From IMG/VR virus record IMGVR_UViG_3300050135_000024, positions 1 to 62,271 of that record: a DNA stretch of 62,271 nt. One strand, given 5' to 3'. The notes under the pieces are model-generated. The model ran no database searches and was not told the DNA's origin. It was given only the letters and a program-made list of their open reading frames with translations. The position numbers and the translations under genes are program-made. Each line of letters opens with the position of its first letter. Positions within the stretch are counted from its first letter, which is position 1. Below are positions 7,184-15,342 of this stretch, piece by piece. The stretch is from a virus.

Positions 7184-7866
7184 TCGTCACCAGACGCGGC
7201 GTCACCTGGGACGTAGACGAACCGCCCTTCGAGCCGCCTTACACCGAAGGCCCAACCCCCGGCTTCTGGAACGAATGGGCGGCCGACAACTGGGAGCGCG
7301 ACACGCTGGACGTGATGGCCCGGTTCGTCAAGCCCGGCCAGACGTTCGTGGATCTCGGCGCGTGCATCGGTGCTCTGTCGATGTGGGCCGCGCGCCACGG
7401 CGCCGACGTCGTCGCTGTCGAGCCCGACCCCGTGGCTTACGAGTACCTCGTGCGTCACTGCGAGCGCAACGTGCCCGGCAAGGTGCGCTGCGTGCGCGCC
7501 GCAGTCGCCGACTATGACGGCACCTGCACGATCTCAAGCCACCCCCAGGGCTGGGCGTCGTCGATGTCCTCCGTGATCCGCTACGCCGACAGCGAGAAAA
7601 GCGAGACGGTGCCGTGCTTCACGTTGCAGCGGATCTTCGCCGACTACCAGATCCAGGACTGCTGCCTGGTCAAGATGGACATCGAGGGCATGGAGGCGCT
7701 CGTCTTGGAGAGCGTCGCCCCGTTCCTTGCCGCCAAGGGCGTCCCGCTGCATCTCTCCACACACGAGCCGTTCTGGCCCAACCCTGTTGACCCGGCATGG
7801 TTCGGTGGGTTCTCGGAGCTGGAGGGCCGGCTCGGGGGCTGGGAGCATGTGGTGGCGGTCCCGTGA
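7180..7866 (+). CDS. FkbM-family SAM-dependent methyltransferase
   Basis: 228 residues. VDLGACIGALSMWAARHGA is SAM motif I (DxGAxxG), VAVEPDPVAYEYL motif II, and VKMDIEGMEALVLESV is the FkbM hallmark near residues 160-175. FkbM enzymes O-methylate sugars or polyketides; here the likely acceptor is a glycan built by the surrounding transferases. Start GTG 7180 overlaps the HAD stop. Confidence 0.85.
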   Translation: MIVTRRGVTWDVDEPPFEPPYTEGPTPGFWNEWAADNWERDTLDVMARFVKPGQTFVDLGACIGALSMWAARHGADVVAVEPDPVAYEYLVRHCERNVPGKVRCVRAAVADYDGTCTISSHPQGWASSMSSVIRYADSEKSETVPCFTLQRIFADYQIQDCCLVKMDIEGMEALVLESVAPFLAAKGVPLHLSTHEPFWPNPVDPAWFGGFSELEGRLGGWEHVVAVP

Positions 7867-8594
7867 TGCTGGCCCTGATCGGCACCTCGAAGAACGAGGG
7901 CGACATTATGGAGTGCTGGCTGCGCCATCATCTCGCCGAGGGCGTGGACCTGATCTTGGTCGCCGATGCGTCTGACCCTGGCGAGGGAACACGCGAGACC
8001 CTGATTTGCTTGGCCGACGAGACGGGCTGCGTCTACTGGCAGGATGCGCCCGGCCCGATCCATCGCCAGCCCGAGCTGATGAACGAGCTTGCGGAGCGCG
8101 CGCGCCAGGCCGGTGCAGATTGGGTGCTCGCCTCCGACATCGACGAGCTGTGGACCGCCACGACCCGCGAGTCCGTCGCGTCGCTGCTCGCCGTCTGCCC
8201 CTGCGACACGCTCACCGCGAAACGCTACCTGCACCACGATTGGGACCATCGCCGTGTCGAGCCCGAGCGCCTCGGCAAGATCGCCTTCCGCCCGCGCCCC
8301 GACCGGCTACTGACCAACGGCAACCACGCCGTCAGCGACCTTGGCCTCACGACGCTGGTCGACGTCCTCGAGATCCGCGAGCTGCACTACCGAGGCTTCG
8401 AGCACTTCCTGCGTAAGGTCAGCGAACGCAACGCCACGCTGGACCCGGCCGCGCGCGCCCGCGGCGACGGCTCCCACCACACCCGCTTGGAAGGGATGAG
8501 CGAGCAGGAGCTCCGCGCAGAGTACGACGCGTGGCTTGCCGTGCCGACCGTGTATGACCCGATCCCGTCGAGGACGACATGCAGGCCGGGCTAG
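7863..8594 (+). CDS. family-2-type glycosyltransferase
   Basis: 243 residues (GTG 7863, followed at once by ATG 7866). LIGTSKNEGDIMECWLRHHL is the opening of the Glyco_tranf_2_4 class (K-N-E...W..HH), and VLASDIDELW carries the D-x-D metal motif. The C-terminal half has LHYRGFEHFLRKV, also typical. Predicted to add a sugar residue to a glycan or protein. Confidence 0.85.
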   Translation: MMLALIGTSKNEGDIMECWLRHHLAEGVDLILVADASDPGEGTRETLICLADETGCVYWQDAPGPIHRQPELMNELAERARQAGADWVLASDIDELWTATTRESVASLLAVCPCDTLTAKRYLHHDWDHRRVEPERLGKIAFRPRPDRLLTNGNHAVSDLGLTTLVDVLEIRELHYRGFEHFLRKVSERNATLDPAARARGDGSHHTRLEGMSEQELRAEYDAWLAVPTVYDPIPSRTTCRPG

Positions 8595-9157
8595 ATCCAT
8601 TGCCAGCAGATGCGGCAGACGCGGTCGCTCTGTAGTCGGTGACCGAGTATGCGACAGCGAGCACGGCGCCACCCGTAAGGAACGCATCGGAGGACGCGCC
8701 CGCGCCACCATTGACGCGGTGAACGCACTGCGTACCGGCAGTTGGCGCAGAGCGTCTCGATTCGCTGCTGGGTGGTCCGATCCTCCCCGAAGAACCCTGT
8801 CGGCCAGCCGTAGTAGGGACGCGCGCCAACGTTCAGAACACCCTCCGAATCCTCGCGGGGCGCATAGCCGCAGCGCACGTATTTCTCATCGAAGCCGAGG
8901 TCCCATTCCCAGCCGCACTCGCAGCAGCACGGCCCGTCGTGCCCGCGAACGAGATCGCAGCCGTGCGAGCCCCAGTAGACGCGGCAGTCCGGCGCTCGGT
9001 CGTCGTGACACCACAGGCGCATTCCGAACGGCAGCAACACAAGCTCGTCTACGAGCTCGGTATAGAACCATCGCCCTCCGCCTGCGGTCTCGCCACTATT
9101 GGTCAGACCGACGATGCTCATCGCCGGAAGCATAAGGCCGGGAGGCGCGAACGACAT
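8591..9157 (-). CDS. Cys-rich protein, opposite strand to the island
   Basis: About 188 residues from ATG 9157; ATGs at 9133 and 9121 are alternatives and none has a good Shine-Dalgarno. The middle carries CCCECGWEW and the C-terminus CRILGH...CRICWQW, a layout of possible zinc sites common in small phage proteins. It runs against the operon, and its ATG overlaps the ATG of the plus-strand gene at 9156 (shared CATG). Function unknown; an antisense or independently regulated insertion is plausible. Confidence 0.5.
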   Translation of the reverse strand: MSFAPPGLMLPAMSIVGLTNSGETAGGGRWFYTELVDELVLLPFGMRLWCHDDRAPDCRVYWGSHGCDLVRGHDGPCCCECGWEWDLGFDEKYVRCGYAPREDSEGVLNVGARPYYGWPTGFFGEDRTTQQRIETLCANCRYAVRSPRQWWRGRVLRCVPYGWRRARCRILGHRLQSDRVCRICWQWI

Positions 9158-9761
9158 GCAGGCCCCGATCACAGTCCTGACCGTCACGATCCGCGGCCGC
9201 GAGTCCCTACTGGCCGAGAACGTCGCCTCCGTCAACGCCCAAACCATCCCCGTCACAGCCCAGCTCGTCTGCTCGCACCCCGTCGGCGACGACGAGCCAA
9301 TGGTGCAGTACGCACACGCCAAGAACTTGCTCCTGCCTGCCGTCACGACGCCCTGGGTCGCGGTCCTCAACGATGACGACTCCTGGTTGCCGCACCACGT
9401 CGAGACGGTGCTCCCCCACCTCGACCACGCCGACGTCGTCTACTCCTGGGACGTGGACGGCCACAAGCCCCGCAAGAACTGCAACGACTGGACCATCGAG
9501 GCGCTGCGCGAGACGTTCGCCCGCACGAACTTCATCGACGGCAACTGCCTGATCCGCCTATCGCTGCTCGAGCAGGCTGGCGGCTTTCCGACCGACTGGG
9601 AGGGGCCGGGGCCATGGGAGGGCGGCCACTACGCGGGGTCGATCGCGCGGTGGGAGGATTGGCGCTTGTTCCAACGCCTGGTCGACCTCGGCGCGCGCTT
9701 CCGCTGCGTGCCCGTCGCCACCTGGACCTACGGCAAGACACCAGGGCAAATCTGTGGATGA
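9156..9761 (+). CDS. family-2 glycosyltransferase
   Basis: 201 residues with GGGAGG ten bases before ATG. VLTVTIRGRESLLAENV opens the GT2 fold, WVAVLNDDDSWLP is the donor-site DDD motif, and GNCLIRLSLLEQAGGF matches the acceptor-helix region. A WEDWRLFQRLV segment near the C-terminus is also typical of GT2 enzymes. Active-looking and complete. Confidence 0.85.
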   Translation: MQAPITVLTVTIRGRESLLAENVASVNAQTIPVTAQLVCSHPVGDDEPMVQYAHAKNLLLPAVTTPWVAVLNDDDSWLPHHVETVLPHLDHADVVYSWDVDGHKPRKNCNDWTIEALRETFARTNFIDGNCLIRLSLLEQAGGFPTDWEGPGPWEGGHYAGSIARWEDWRLFQRLVDLGARFRCVPVATWTYGKTPGQICG

Positions 9762-10023
9762 CTTTGAGGCCGAGCTGATGCGGGAACTCCGCGCGGGGCG
9801 CGAGCTGCCGGAAGGAACGATGGCGGTCAAGATCCCCGTCGTCAGGACGACCGCCGGCGAGATACGCATCTCGAACCAACTACTGTATGACCGCTTCGCC
9901 TACCGCCCACCGCGTGCGCGGCTGGTGCGCGCCCGGTTCTGGCTGCGCGTGCGGGCGATCCGATCACGCGGGCGCATCGCCGAATGGATCGCTCCATGGC
10001 TGCGCGATGACGCGGACTACTGA
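9754..10023 (+). CDS. small basic hypothetical protein
   Basis: 89 residues from GTG 9754, overlapping the transferase stop by 8 bases. A central Arg-rich stretch (RARLVRARFWLRVRAIRSRG) and an acidic N-terminus. No family recognised; may be an island accessory protein. Confidence 0.5.
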   Translation: MDDFEAELMRELRAGRELPEGTMAVKIPVVRTTAGEIRISNQLLYDRFAYRPPRARLVRARFWLRVRAIRSRGRIAEWIAPWLRDDADY

Positions 10024-10028
10024 GCCGC

Positions 10029-10637
10029 ATGGACAGCACGGCCATCCTCATTCCCGCGATGCGTCCGGCGAAGCTTGCCCCGCTGGTGGAGAACATCGAG
10101 CAGGCCACCCCCGAGCCGCACACGGTCTACTTGATCGCTACAGGAGAGGTCGCCGACTTCGCGCAACTCACGGGTGCCCAGGTGATCCGCGACGAGGGCG
10201 GCTCGTGGGCGAAGCGCATCAACCTCGGCTACCGCCAGACCAGCGAGCCGTACCTGTTCCTCGGAGCGGAGGACGTGCTGTTTCACCCTGGCTGGCTCTC
10301 GGCCGCACTCGCGGTCTGCGACGAGAACGTGGTGATCGTCAACGACCTGCACAACCCGCACGGGACGATGGCGCTCGTCGCCCGCGCCTACGCGGACCTC
10401 GGCACGATCGACGGGCCCGGCATTCTCCACGAGGGGTACCGGCACAGCTACGTCGATGGTGAGTTGTTCGGCACCGCCCGCTTGCGTGGCCGGCTCGTCG
10501 AGTGCCCCGAGTCCGTGGTCGAGCACCTACATCCCGCAGCCGGGAAGGGCGAGGACGACTGGGTCTATGAGATCGGCCGGGCAGCCTGGGACGACGACAC
10601 GGCGCTGTTCAACGAGCGGCTGCGGCTGTGGACGTGA
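10029..10637 (+). CDS. glycosyltransferase-like protein
   Basis: 202 residues. TAILIPAMRPAKLAPLVEN is a GT2-like first strand and helix, YLFLGAEDVLF gives the acidic motif at the donor site, and GELFGTARLRGRL plus VVEHLHPAAG resemble the C-terminal part of small GT-A proteins. ATG 10029 lies 6 bases after the previous stop. Confidence 0.75.
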   Translation: MDSTAILIPAMRPAKLAPLVENIEQATPEPHTVYLIATGEVADFAQLTGAQVIRDEGGSWAKRINLGYRQTSEPYLFLGAEDVLFHPGWLSAALAVCDENVVIVNDLHNPHGTMALVARAYADLGTIDGPGILHEGYRHSYVDGELFGTARLRGRLVECPESVVEHLHPAAGKGEDDWVYEIGRAAWDDDTALFNERLRLWT

Positions 10638-10642
10638 CGGTT

Positions 10643-10840
10643 CTATACCCGGAAGTCGGGATGCACGTCGCGGATGATGCAGTCCAACTGATCGGCGAGC
10701 ATCGAGAGGGCGCTCCACTTGATCTCGGCGGCCAGCGTCTCGGCTGATGAGCCGCTTTCCATGTCGCAGCGCTCGGCCGCTCGTTCGGCCGCCCGCTTGA
10801 CCGCTTCGAGCGCCTCCTGAGTCGCTGACTCCACATGCAA
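10643..10840 (-). CDS. small helical protein on the opposite strand
   Basis: About 65 residues from TTG 10840 (GTG 10834 is an alternative). Nearly all-helical, Ala/Glu-rich (ALEAVKRAAERAAERC), then SMLADQLDCIIRDVHPDF. It fills an otherwise empty gap, and its start overlaps the ATG 10835 of the divergent plus-strand gene, as also happens at 9156/9157. No family recognised. Confidence 0.45.
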   Translation of the reverse strand: MHVESATQEALEAVKRAAERAAERCDMESGSSAETLAAEIKWSALSMLADQLDCIIRDVHPDFRV

Positions 10841-11458
10841 AGCGTACCCGTCTTTATCAACTGCCGTGATCGCGTCACTGACCTGCGCGCACTCGTGGAG
10901 TGGCTGGAGCGCGCGGGCCACGAGCGGATCACGCTCATCGACAACGCCTCCACCTGGCCGCCGCTGGTGGACTACCTGTCGCGCACGCCGCATGGCGTCA
11001 TCGAACTCGGCCGCAATCTCGGCTCCCGCGCCCTGTGGCACGCCGGCCTTGTCCCAGGCGAGCCCTACGTCCTCACTGACCCGGACATCGTCCCGACCGA
11101 CGACTGCCCGCTCGACTTGGTGGAGCACCTGCAGACACTGCTCGACCGCTACCCGCAGTTCTCAAAGGCCGGTCCCGGCCTGTTCCTCGACGATGTGGGA
11201 GACATCCCGTCACTCGCCCATGAGCGGGAGCTGGTCTCCGAGGCGCGAGAGCTTGAGCCCGGCGTGTTCGCCAGCCTGATCGACACCACCTTCGCGCTCT
11301 ACCGTGCCGGGACGGGGTTCGGCTACCAAGGGATCCGCACGGGCGCCCCATTCCAGGCCAGGCATCTTGGTTGGTATCAGCGTGAGCCCGACGCAGAGAC
11401 CCGCTTCTATCTCGACCACGCGATGCGAGGACCGGAGGGCACTACCTCCTGGGGCTAG
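10835..11458 (+). CDS. family-2-like glycosyltransferase
   Basis: 207 residues. VPVFINCRDRVTDLRALVEW is the opening strand-helix, ITLIDNAST the second strand, and YVLTDPDIVPTDDCPLDLVE holds the D-x-D motif. The later SLIDTTFALYRAG matches the acceptor side. This arrangement is known in small GT2 proteins of phages and bacteria. Last recognisable transferase of the island. Confidence 0.8.
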   Translation: MQSVPVFINCRDRVTDLRALVEWLERAGHERITLIDNASTWPPLVDYLSRTPHGVIELGRNLGSRALWHAGLVPGEPYVLTDPDIVPTDDCPLDLVEHLQTLLDRYPQFSKAGPGLFLDDVGDIPSLAHERELVSEARELEPGVFASLIDTTFALYRAGTGFGYQGIRTGAPFQARHLGWYQREPDAETRFYLDHAMRGPEGTTSWG

Positions 11459-11471
11459 CGGGCCTACCGGG

Positions 11472-11816
11472 TCAAGCCGGAAGGCGAACCTCGACGCAGA
11501 GTCGACCGCCTCGTAGCTCGGGCAGCGCTCTGGCGAGGGTGTCAAGAGCAGCGCGCGCAACGATCGTGGTGTCCCGCCAGTCGAGATCGGGTGGAAAGGC
11601 CTCGGCGCAGAATCGGAGATGGACCGTGGTCTGCGAATCAAGATAGGGCAGATCGCGCTCCTTTAGATCCACGAGAATCGGCGTGGCGGCGTGCAGGACG
11701 AATAGCCCCGGTGGGATGAGGTCACCCCCGAGCTTCGAGGGGTTGAGGGCACACCATCGCGCGACATCGGGGCCGCTGACCATCGCCTTAACCTCCGCAA
11801 AGCTCATCGCGGCCAA
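11472..11816 (-). CDS. hypothetical protein, opposite strand
   Basis: 114 residues from TTG 11816 or 111 from ATG 11807. Balanced composition with a beta-rich middle (TTVHLRFCAEAFPPDLDW) and an Arg-rich C-terminal strand. It sits between the sugar island and the connector genes and is convergent with the upstream gene. No family recognised. Confidence 0.5.
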   Translation of the reverse strand: MAAMSFAEVKAMVSGPDVARWCALNPSKLGGDLIPPGLFVLHAATPILVDLKERDLPYLDSQTTVHLRFCAEAFPPDLDWRDTTIVARAALDTLARALPELRGGRLCVEVRLPA

Positions 11817-11834
11817 GACTACCGGAGGTGCGCC

Positions 11835-12818
11835 ATCGCGTTCTCACGCCGCACGATCACGCATAGGTTCGCCAGCCCGTCGGGTGCCGCGCTCGCGGGC
11901 GCCGCTGAGTTCACTTTGTCCGAACGCATGTCCCAGCCTGGCACAAGCATCTTGCCCGAAGCCGTCACGGCCACCTTCAACAGCGCGGGCGAAATGTCGG
12001 TCGAACTGCCCTCGAACAAGGACGCCGAAACGACGCCCGGCAACACGCAATACCGGCTCGACCTGCGCGTCGTCGGCCAAGACCCCCAGACGTTCTGGAT
12101 CACCGTCCCGACCGGCCCCGGCACGACAGACCTGTACTCGCTGCTGCCCCTCTCAGACCCCGGGAACGCCTACACCTACGACACGAACCCGCAATGGGCG
12201 ACATTCGTTGATGTGGAGGCGGATGTAAAGCCCTGGCTCCAGTTTGGTGATGTCCCCGAAGCCGGCGAAGAGGCCAAGCTCAAGATGGTCACCGACTCGG
12301 TGTGCTGGGACCTCCAGAGCTACCTCGGCCGTCCCCTCGGCCCGTCGCTGTTCGCCCGCCGTTTCTCGCAGTGGAGTGGCAACACGCTGATGCTGCCCTA
12401 CTACCCGGTCGTCGGATCACCGATACGGGTCGCTGAGTTCTGGGGCGTCAACGGTGAACACTTGCTCGAAGAACAGACCCCCGAGCATCAAGGCTCGAAC
12501 GAAATGTACACAGTAGATCCGCTGCGCGGCTACATCGTGCGCTCATTCCAGGGCCTCGTGCCGCGGCCGTTCTTCCCCGGGCTGCGCAACATCGAGGTGG
12601 TGTGGACCGCTGGGTATGACCCTCTCCCCCCGCCGGTCCGTGATGCCGCGTTGAAACAGATCGCCCATGAGTGGCGCAAGGAGCAGCAGGCCTCGCGAGG
12701 CGGCGGCGCTCCAATGATGCAGGGCGAGCATGGGGATATCGAACCCGGCCTCTTGCCCGACATGCTGCCCGAAGTGAAACGCAAGCTCGGACCGTTCGTC
12801 CAGGTAGGGATGGGCTAG
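11835..12818 (+). CDS. head-tail connector with N-terminal structural domain; ATC start
   Basis: 327 residues if translation begins at ATC 11835. GGAGGT at 11824-11829 is five bases upstream, and the frame is open with no ATG/GTG/TTG until TTG 11916, which has no ribosome site. Residues 2-25 (AFSRRTITHRFASPSGAAL) continue naturally into the downstream protein and match the beginning of a phage surface-domain family. Residues 1-125 look like a beta-rich decoration-type domain. Residues 130-327 resemble gp6/gp15-like adaptor proteins (AKLKMVTDSVCWDLQSYLGR, VVWTAGYDPLPPPVRDA, KQIAHEWRKEQQ). The fusion of the two is itself unusual. Confidence 0.7.
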   Translation: MAFSRRTITHRFASPSGAALAGAAEFTLSERMSQPGTSILPEAVTATFNSAGEMSVELPSNKDAETTPGNTQYRLDLRVVGQDPQTFWITVPTGPGTTDLYSLLPLSDPGNAYTYDTNPQWATFVDVEADVKPWLQFGDVPEAGEEAKLKMVTDSVCWDLQSYLGRPLGPSLFARRFSQWSGNTLMLPYYPVVGSPIRVAEFWGVNGEHLLEEQTPEHQGSNEMYTVDPLRGYIVRSFQGLVPRPFFPGLRNIEVVWTAGYDPLPPPVRDAALKQIAHEWRKEQQASRGGGAPMMQGEHGDIEPGLLPDMLPEVKRKLGPFVQVGMG

Positions 12819-12822
12819 CGCG

Positions 12823-13344
12823 ATGAGCGAACCGACCTTCATCTCCTCCGTCCCCGGCATCTACGAAGGGCTGCTCAAGCTCATCCGCGAAGCCGCGGCC
12901 GAACAGTCACAGCCGGTCAGCGTGTTCCCGGCGGCGCTCGCCCAGTTCGAGCCCGCGCGTTACATCATCGTCGGCCCGATCAAGGGACCGCGCTATGACT
13001 GGCACGCCCACCCGATACAGCTCGAAGAGGACTACGAGATCCAGGGCAAAGCGACCGTGTTCTCCGGGGAAAGCGCAGCCACGAACCAGACCCTCGCGGC
13101 GGAAGTGCTCACACAGACCTTCGAAGTGCTCGAAAAGTGTGTGATGGGACCGGCGATCGCGAACCGGGACGCGCCGACGTTCGGCACGAGCGGCCCCAAC
13201 GCCCAAGTCATGTTTCCGATCCAGGCCGACTACGAAGCCGGACTCGACATCATGGCCGGCCAGCCGAGCGGTTGGGGCGGCGTTATCGACTGGGCGTTGA
13301 CGTTCAAGGCGATCATCAACCCGGCCCCATATCTCCCGACGTAG
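12823..13344 (+). CDS. tail completion/terminator protein
   Basis: 173 residues located between the connector and the tail tube genes, where siphoviruses encode the neck or tail-terminator protein. Mixed alpha/beta with a long helix-rich N-terminus (GIYEGLLKLIREAAAEQ) and a beta C-terminus (GVIDWALTFKAIINPAP). No diagnostic motif; assignment rests on position, size and fold pattern. Confidence 0.55.
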   Translation: MSEPTFISSVPGIYEGLLKLIREAAAEQSQPVSVFPAALAQFEPARYIIVGPIKGPRYDWHAHPIQLEEDYEIQGKATVFSGESAATNQTLAAEVLTQTFEVLEKCVMGPAIANRDAPTFGTSGPNAQVMFPIQADYEAGLDIMAGQPSGWGGVIDWALTFKAIINPAPYLPT

Positions 13345-13352
13345 GAGGATTT

Positions 13353-13592
13353 ATGCCTCGCCTGTACAGCCTTGACCCCTTCCCGGTGGTCCCGAACATC
13401 CACGCCCCAGCCGTGCTCCCCGGCGATGGCTATGACTTCACCGACGAGCAGGTCGCGGCCGGCATCACTGGCCAGTGGTCAGAGAACGATCCGCGCGGCC
13501 CCGCGCCGCAGGTGAAAGTGGAGACAACCGCGCCCGCGACGCCGACGGCACCGGGGCCGACAACCGAGCCGGCACCGCCGGAGAAGGAGTAA
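13353..13592 (+). CDS. small head-tail region protein
   Basis: 79 residues with GGAGG before ATG 13353. N-terminal 45 residues are ordered-looking (GDGYDFTDEQVAAGITGQW); the remainder is a Pro/Thr/Glu tail. Similar small acidic proteins occur in this position in actinophages. Function unknown. Confidence 0.5.
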   Translation: MPRLYSLDPFPVVPNIHAPAVLPGDGYDFTDEQVAAGITGQWSENDPRGPAPQVKVETTAPATPTAPGPTTEPAPPEKE

Positions 13593-13599
13593 GCCAGCA

Positions 13600-14682
13600 A
13601 TGCCTACCTACACGGCTGGGTCGGGCCTCGGGGTATACGGGGCCTTGTCCCGCAAGAAAGAATACACCGGCGCGTTCGTCACCCCAACACGAACCCTGTA
13701 TCTGAAGACGTTCAAACCGACGTGGGACCCCCACTTCGTGCAGGGCGGTCCCTATCTCGGCTACGGCCGCATCGCGGACATAGGCTCGGCGCACGTCAAG
13801 GTCGGCACGGACGCGAAAGCGACGCTTACCGGCGACGTGATGACCTCCGCACAGGCGCTGCTGCTCGCGTCGGCGTTCGGATGTAACCCCACGCTGAAAC
13901 AGATCGGCACGACATCCGCATACGAACTCTTCCACACGCCGCCCGGTGGTGCCGCAGAAGCCGGGCTCGTGCTCGAAGCCCCCGAGAGTCACGACGCAGA
14001 AAAACTCTCCTCATTCCTCGACATGCAGATCGGCGTGCCGTACACCAACGCCGAACTCAACCCCCAGAACTACAAGTCCGGGGTGGTCATGAAGGCCGAG
14101 TTTGTCTTCGACCGCATGGGGCTCGTCAGCTACAGCTACGACATCGACTTTCGTGCTGTCGAACCGTCGGGCGGGACGCTGATCGTGCCCTCCGCGACAG
14201 TCGCCGGCGTCCCGTTCGCGATGAACGAAGGCAGCTCGGCGTTCAAGATCGGCGCCCCGGGCAGCGCAGTGGCACTCCAGGGTGTTCGGAAGATGACGGT
14301 GACCCTGGAGCACAAGCTGGCGACCGACCGCTGGTATCTCGGAGAAGCCGAAAAGTCGCTGCCCGTGTCGAACGGGCTGGTCGACATCGGCGTGTCCGTC
14401 GAAGCCGACTACACCGAATCAGCGAAGAACGTGTTCGAAGGCTTCCTGAAAAACGAACCGAAGGAAATCATCGCCGAAGCGTTCGGTGCGGAAATCGGCT
14501 CGTCCGGCAAGAAAAACACGTTCACGTTCAAGATGCCGAACGTGTTCATCAACAGCGGCGCCGAGCCCCCGATCGACGGGCCGGATATTATCCGCAACAC
14601 GATGGCAGCGAAAGCCACCATCAACGCGACGAACGAACCTGTCGTGTCCGCGACTTTGGTTACAGCTGATAGCACGTTTTGA
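13600..14682 (+). CDS. major tail tube protein
   Basis: 360 residues, the largest beta-rich gene directly upstream of the frameshifted chaperone pair, the standard place for the tail tube subunit. The centre (KMTVTLEHKLATDRWYLGE, VDIGVSVEADYTESAK) has the alternating strand pattern of tube proteins, and the last 70 residues may be an extra Ig-like domain exposed on the tube. Assigned by position, size and composition. Confidence 0.75.
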   Translation: MPTYTAGSGLGVYGALSRKKEYTGAFVTPTRTLYLKTFKPTWDPHFVQGGPYLGYGRIADIGSAHVKVGTDAKATLTGDVMTSAQALLLASAFGCNPTLKQIGTTSAYELFHTPPGGAAEAGLVLEAPESHDAEKLSSFLDMQIGVPYTNAELNPQNYKSGVVMKAEFVFDRMGLVSYSYDIDFRAVEPSGGTLIVPSATVAGVPFAMNEGSSAFKIGAPGSAVALQGVRKMTVTLEHKLATDRWYLGEAEKSLPVSNGLVDIGVSVEADYTESAKNVFEGFLKNEPKEIIAEAFGAEIGSSGKKNTFTFKMPNVFINSGAEPPIDGPDIIRNTMAAKATINATNEPVVSATLVTADSTF

Positions 14683-14729
14683 GCGGACCCGTCTGCTCGC
14701 CGGCGCCAGCGCGTCGGATTCTAGGACTT

Positions 14730-14745
14730 GGCGCCTTCGGGCGCT
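14730..14745 (+). terminator. UUCG-capped hairpin between tail tube and chaperone genes
   Basis: GGCGCC-TTCG-GGCGCT forms a 6-bp stem with a stable tetraloop. There is no T-tract, so it is more likely a partial attenuator or RNA-stability element that reduces downstream expression relative to the abundant tube protein. The rest of 14683-14824 shows only the ribosome site (GGAGGGAG) for the next gene. Confidence 0.5.
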
Positions 14746-14824
14746 GAGCGCGGCGGCAGCTATGCCCTGACGCCGCGTCAACTGCACACGTCCGCCCGGC
14801 ATAGGGGCGGAGGGAGAAAACACG

Positions 14825-15202
14825 ATGGCTGATTTCAAGCTCACGGTCGGCGAGGACGAGTATGTGTTCTCGCCGGAGATGCTCACGCAGTCCCGGCTCT
14901 CCAAGGTCAAGGAATGGTATCCGCAACGCGGGCCCTTTGAGCCGCCGATCTACCGATACAACGACTTCATCACAGCGTTCTTCGATGGCGACCCGGATGC
15001 GGCGAAGTGCGCCGTGTGGATTGCCAGGAAGGCGGCGGGCGAGCCGAACCCGCCGGAGCCGCAGCAGATGGGGGACTTCTCGCTGGCACAGTGGATCAAA
15101 CCCGGCCAGACAGCCAAGGCCGAGGAGGAGGCAGAGGCAGAGGTAAACCCTACTACCGACCCGCCCCCGACCGCAGATACAACGGAGACCCCGACGAGCT
15201 AA
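14825..15202 (+). CDS. tail assembly chaperone (G-type)
   Basis: 125 residues, translated in frame without slippage. Acidic C-terminus (AKAEEEAEAEVNPTTD) and position between tail tube and tape measure are those of lambda G-type chaperones. These proteins coat the tape measure during tail assembly. The downstream -1 frame continues openly to 15342 and provides the T extension. Confidence 0.75.
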   Translation: MADFKLTVGEDEYVFSPEMLTQSRLSKVKEWYPQRGPFEPPIYRYNDFITAFFDGDPDAAKCAVWIARKAAGEPNPPEPQQMGDFSLAQWIKPGQTAKAEEEAEAEVNPTTDPPPTADTTETPTS

Positions 15203-15342
15203 GGGGACGGCACCTCTGGGACGTCGCCTACGTCTTCAAGTGGAGCCCGCAAGAAATAGGGGACCTCTGGTGGATCGATTTCGTGACGAGCATCTTGTTC
15301 GCTGAGAGTCTGATGAAGGCCGAGGCGCAGAAGGGACTGTAA
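15007..15342 (+). CDS. chaperone T extension reached by -1 frameshift
   Basis: The -1 frame relative to the gene at 14825 is open to 15342. Its last 55 residues (HLWDVAYVFKWSPQEIGDLW, then a WIDFVTS and ILFAESLM segment) look like the conserved T domain of gpGT-type fusions, while no good start exists for independent translation. Slippage must occur before 15202. No perfect X-XXY-YYZ heptamer is evident; candidates are GGGGGAC (15070-15076), G-GTA-AAC (15142-15148) and G-CCC-CCG (15163-15169). The product would be about 170 residues from ATG 14825. Confidence 0.65.
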   Translation: MRRVDCQEGGGRAEPAGAAADGGLLAGTVDQTRPDSQGRGGGRGRGKPYYRPAPDRRYNGDPDELRGRHLWDVAYVFKWSPQEIGDLWWIDFVTSILFAESLMKAEAQKGL

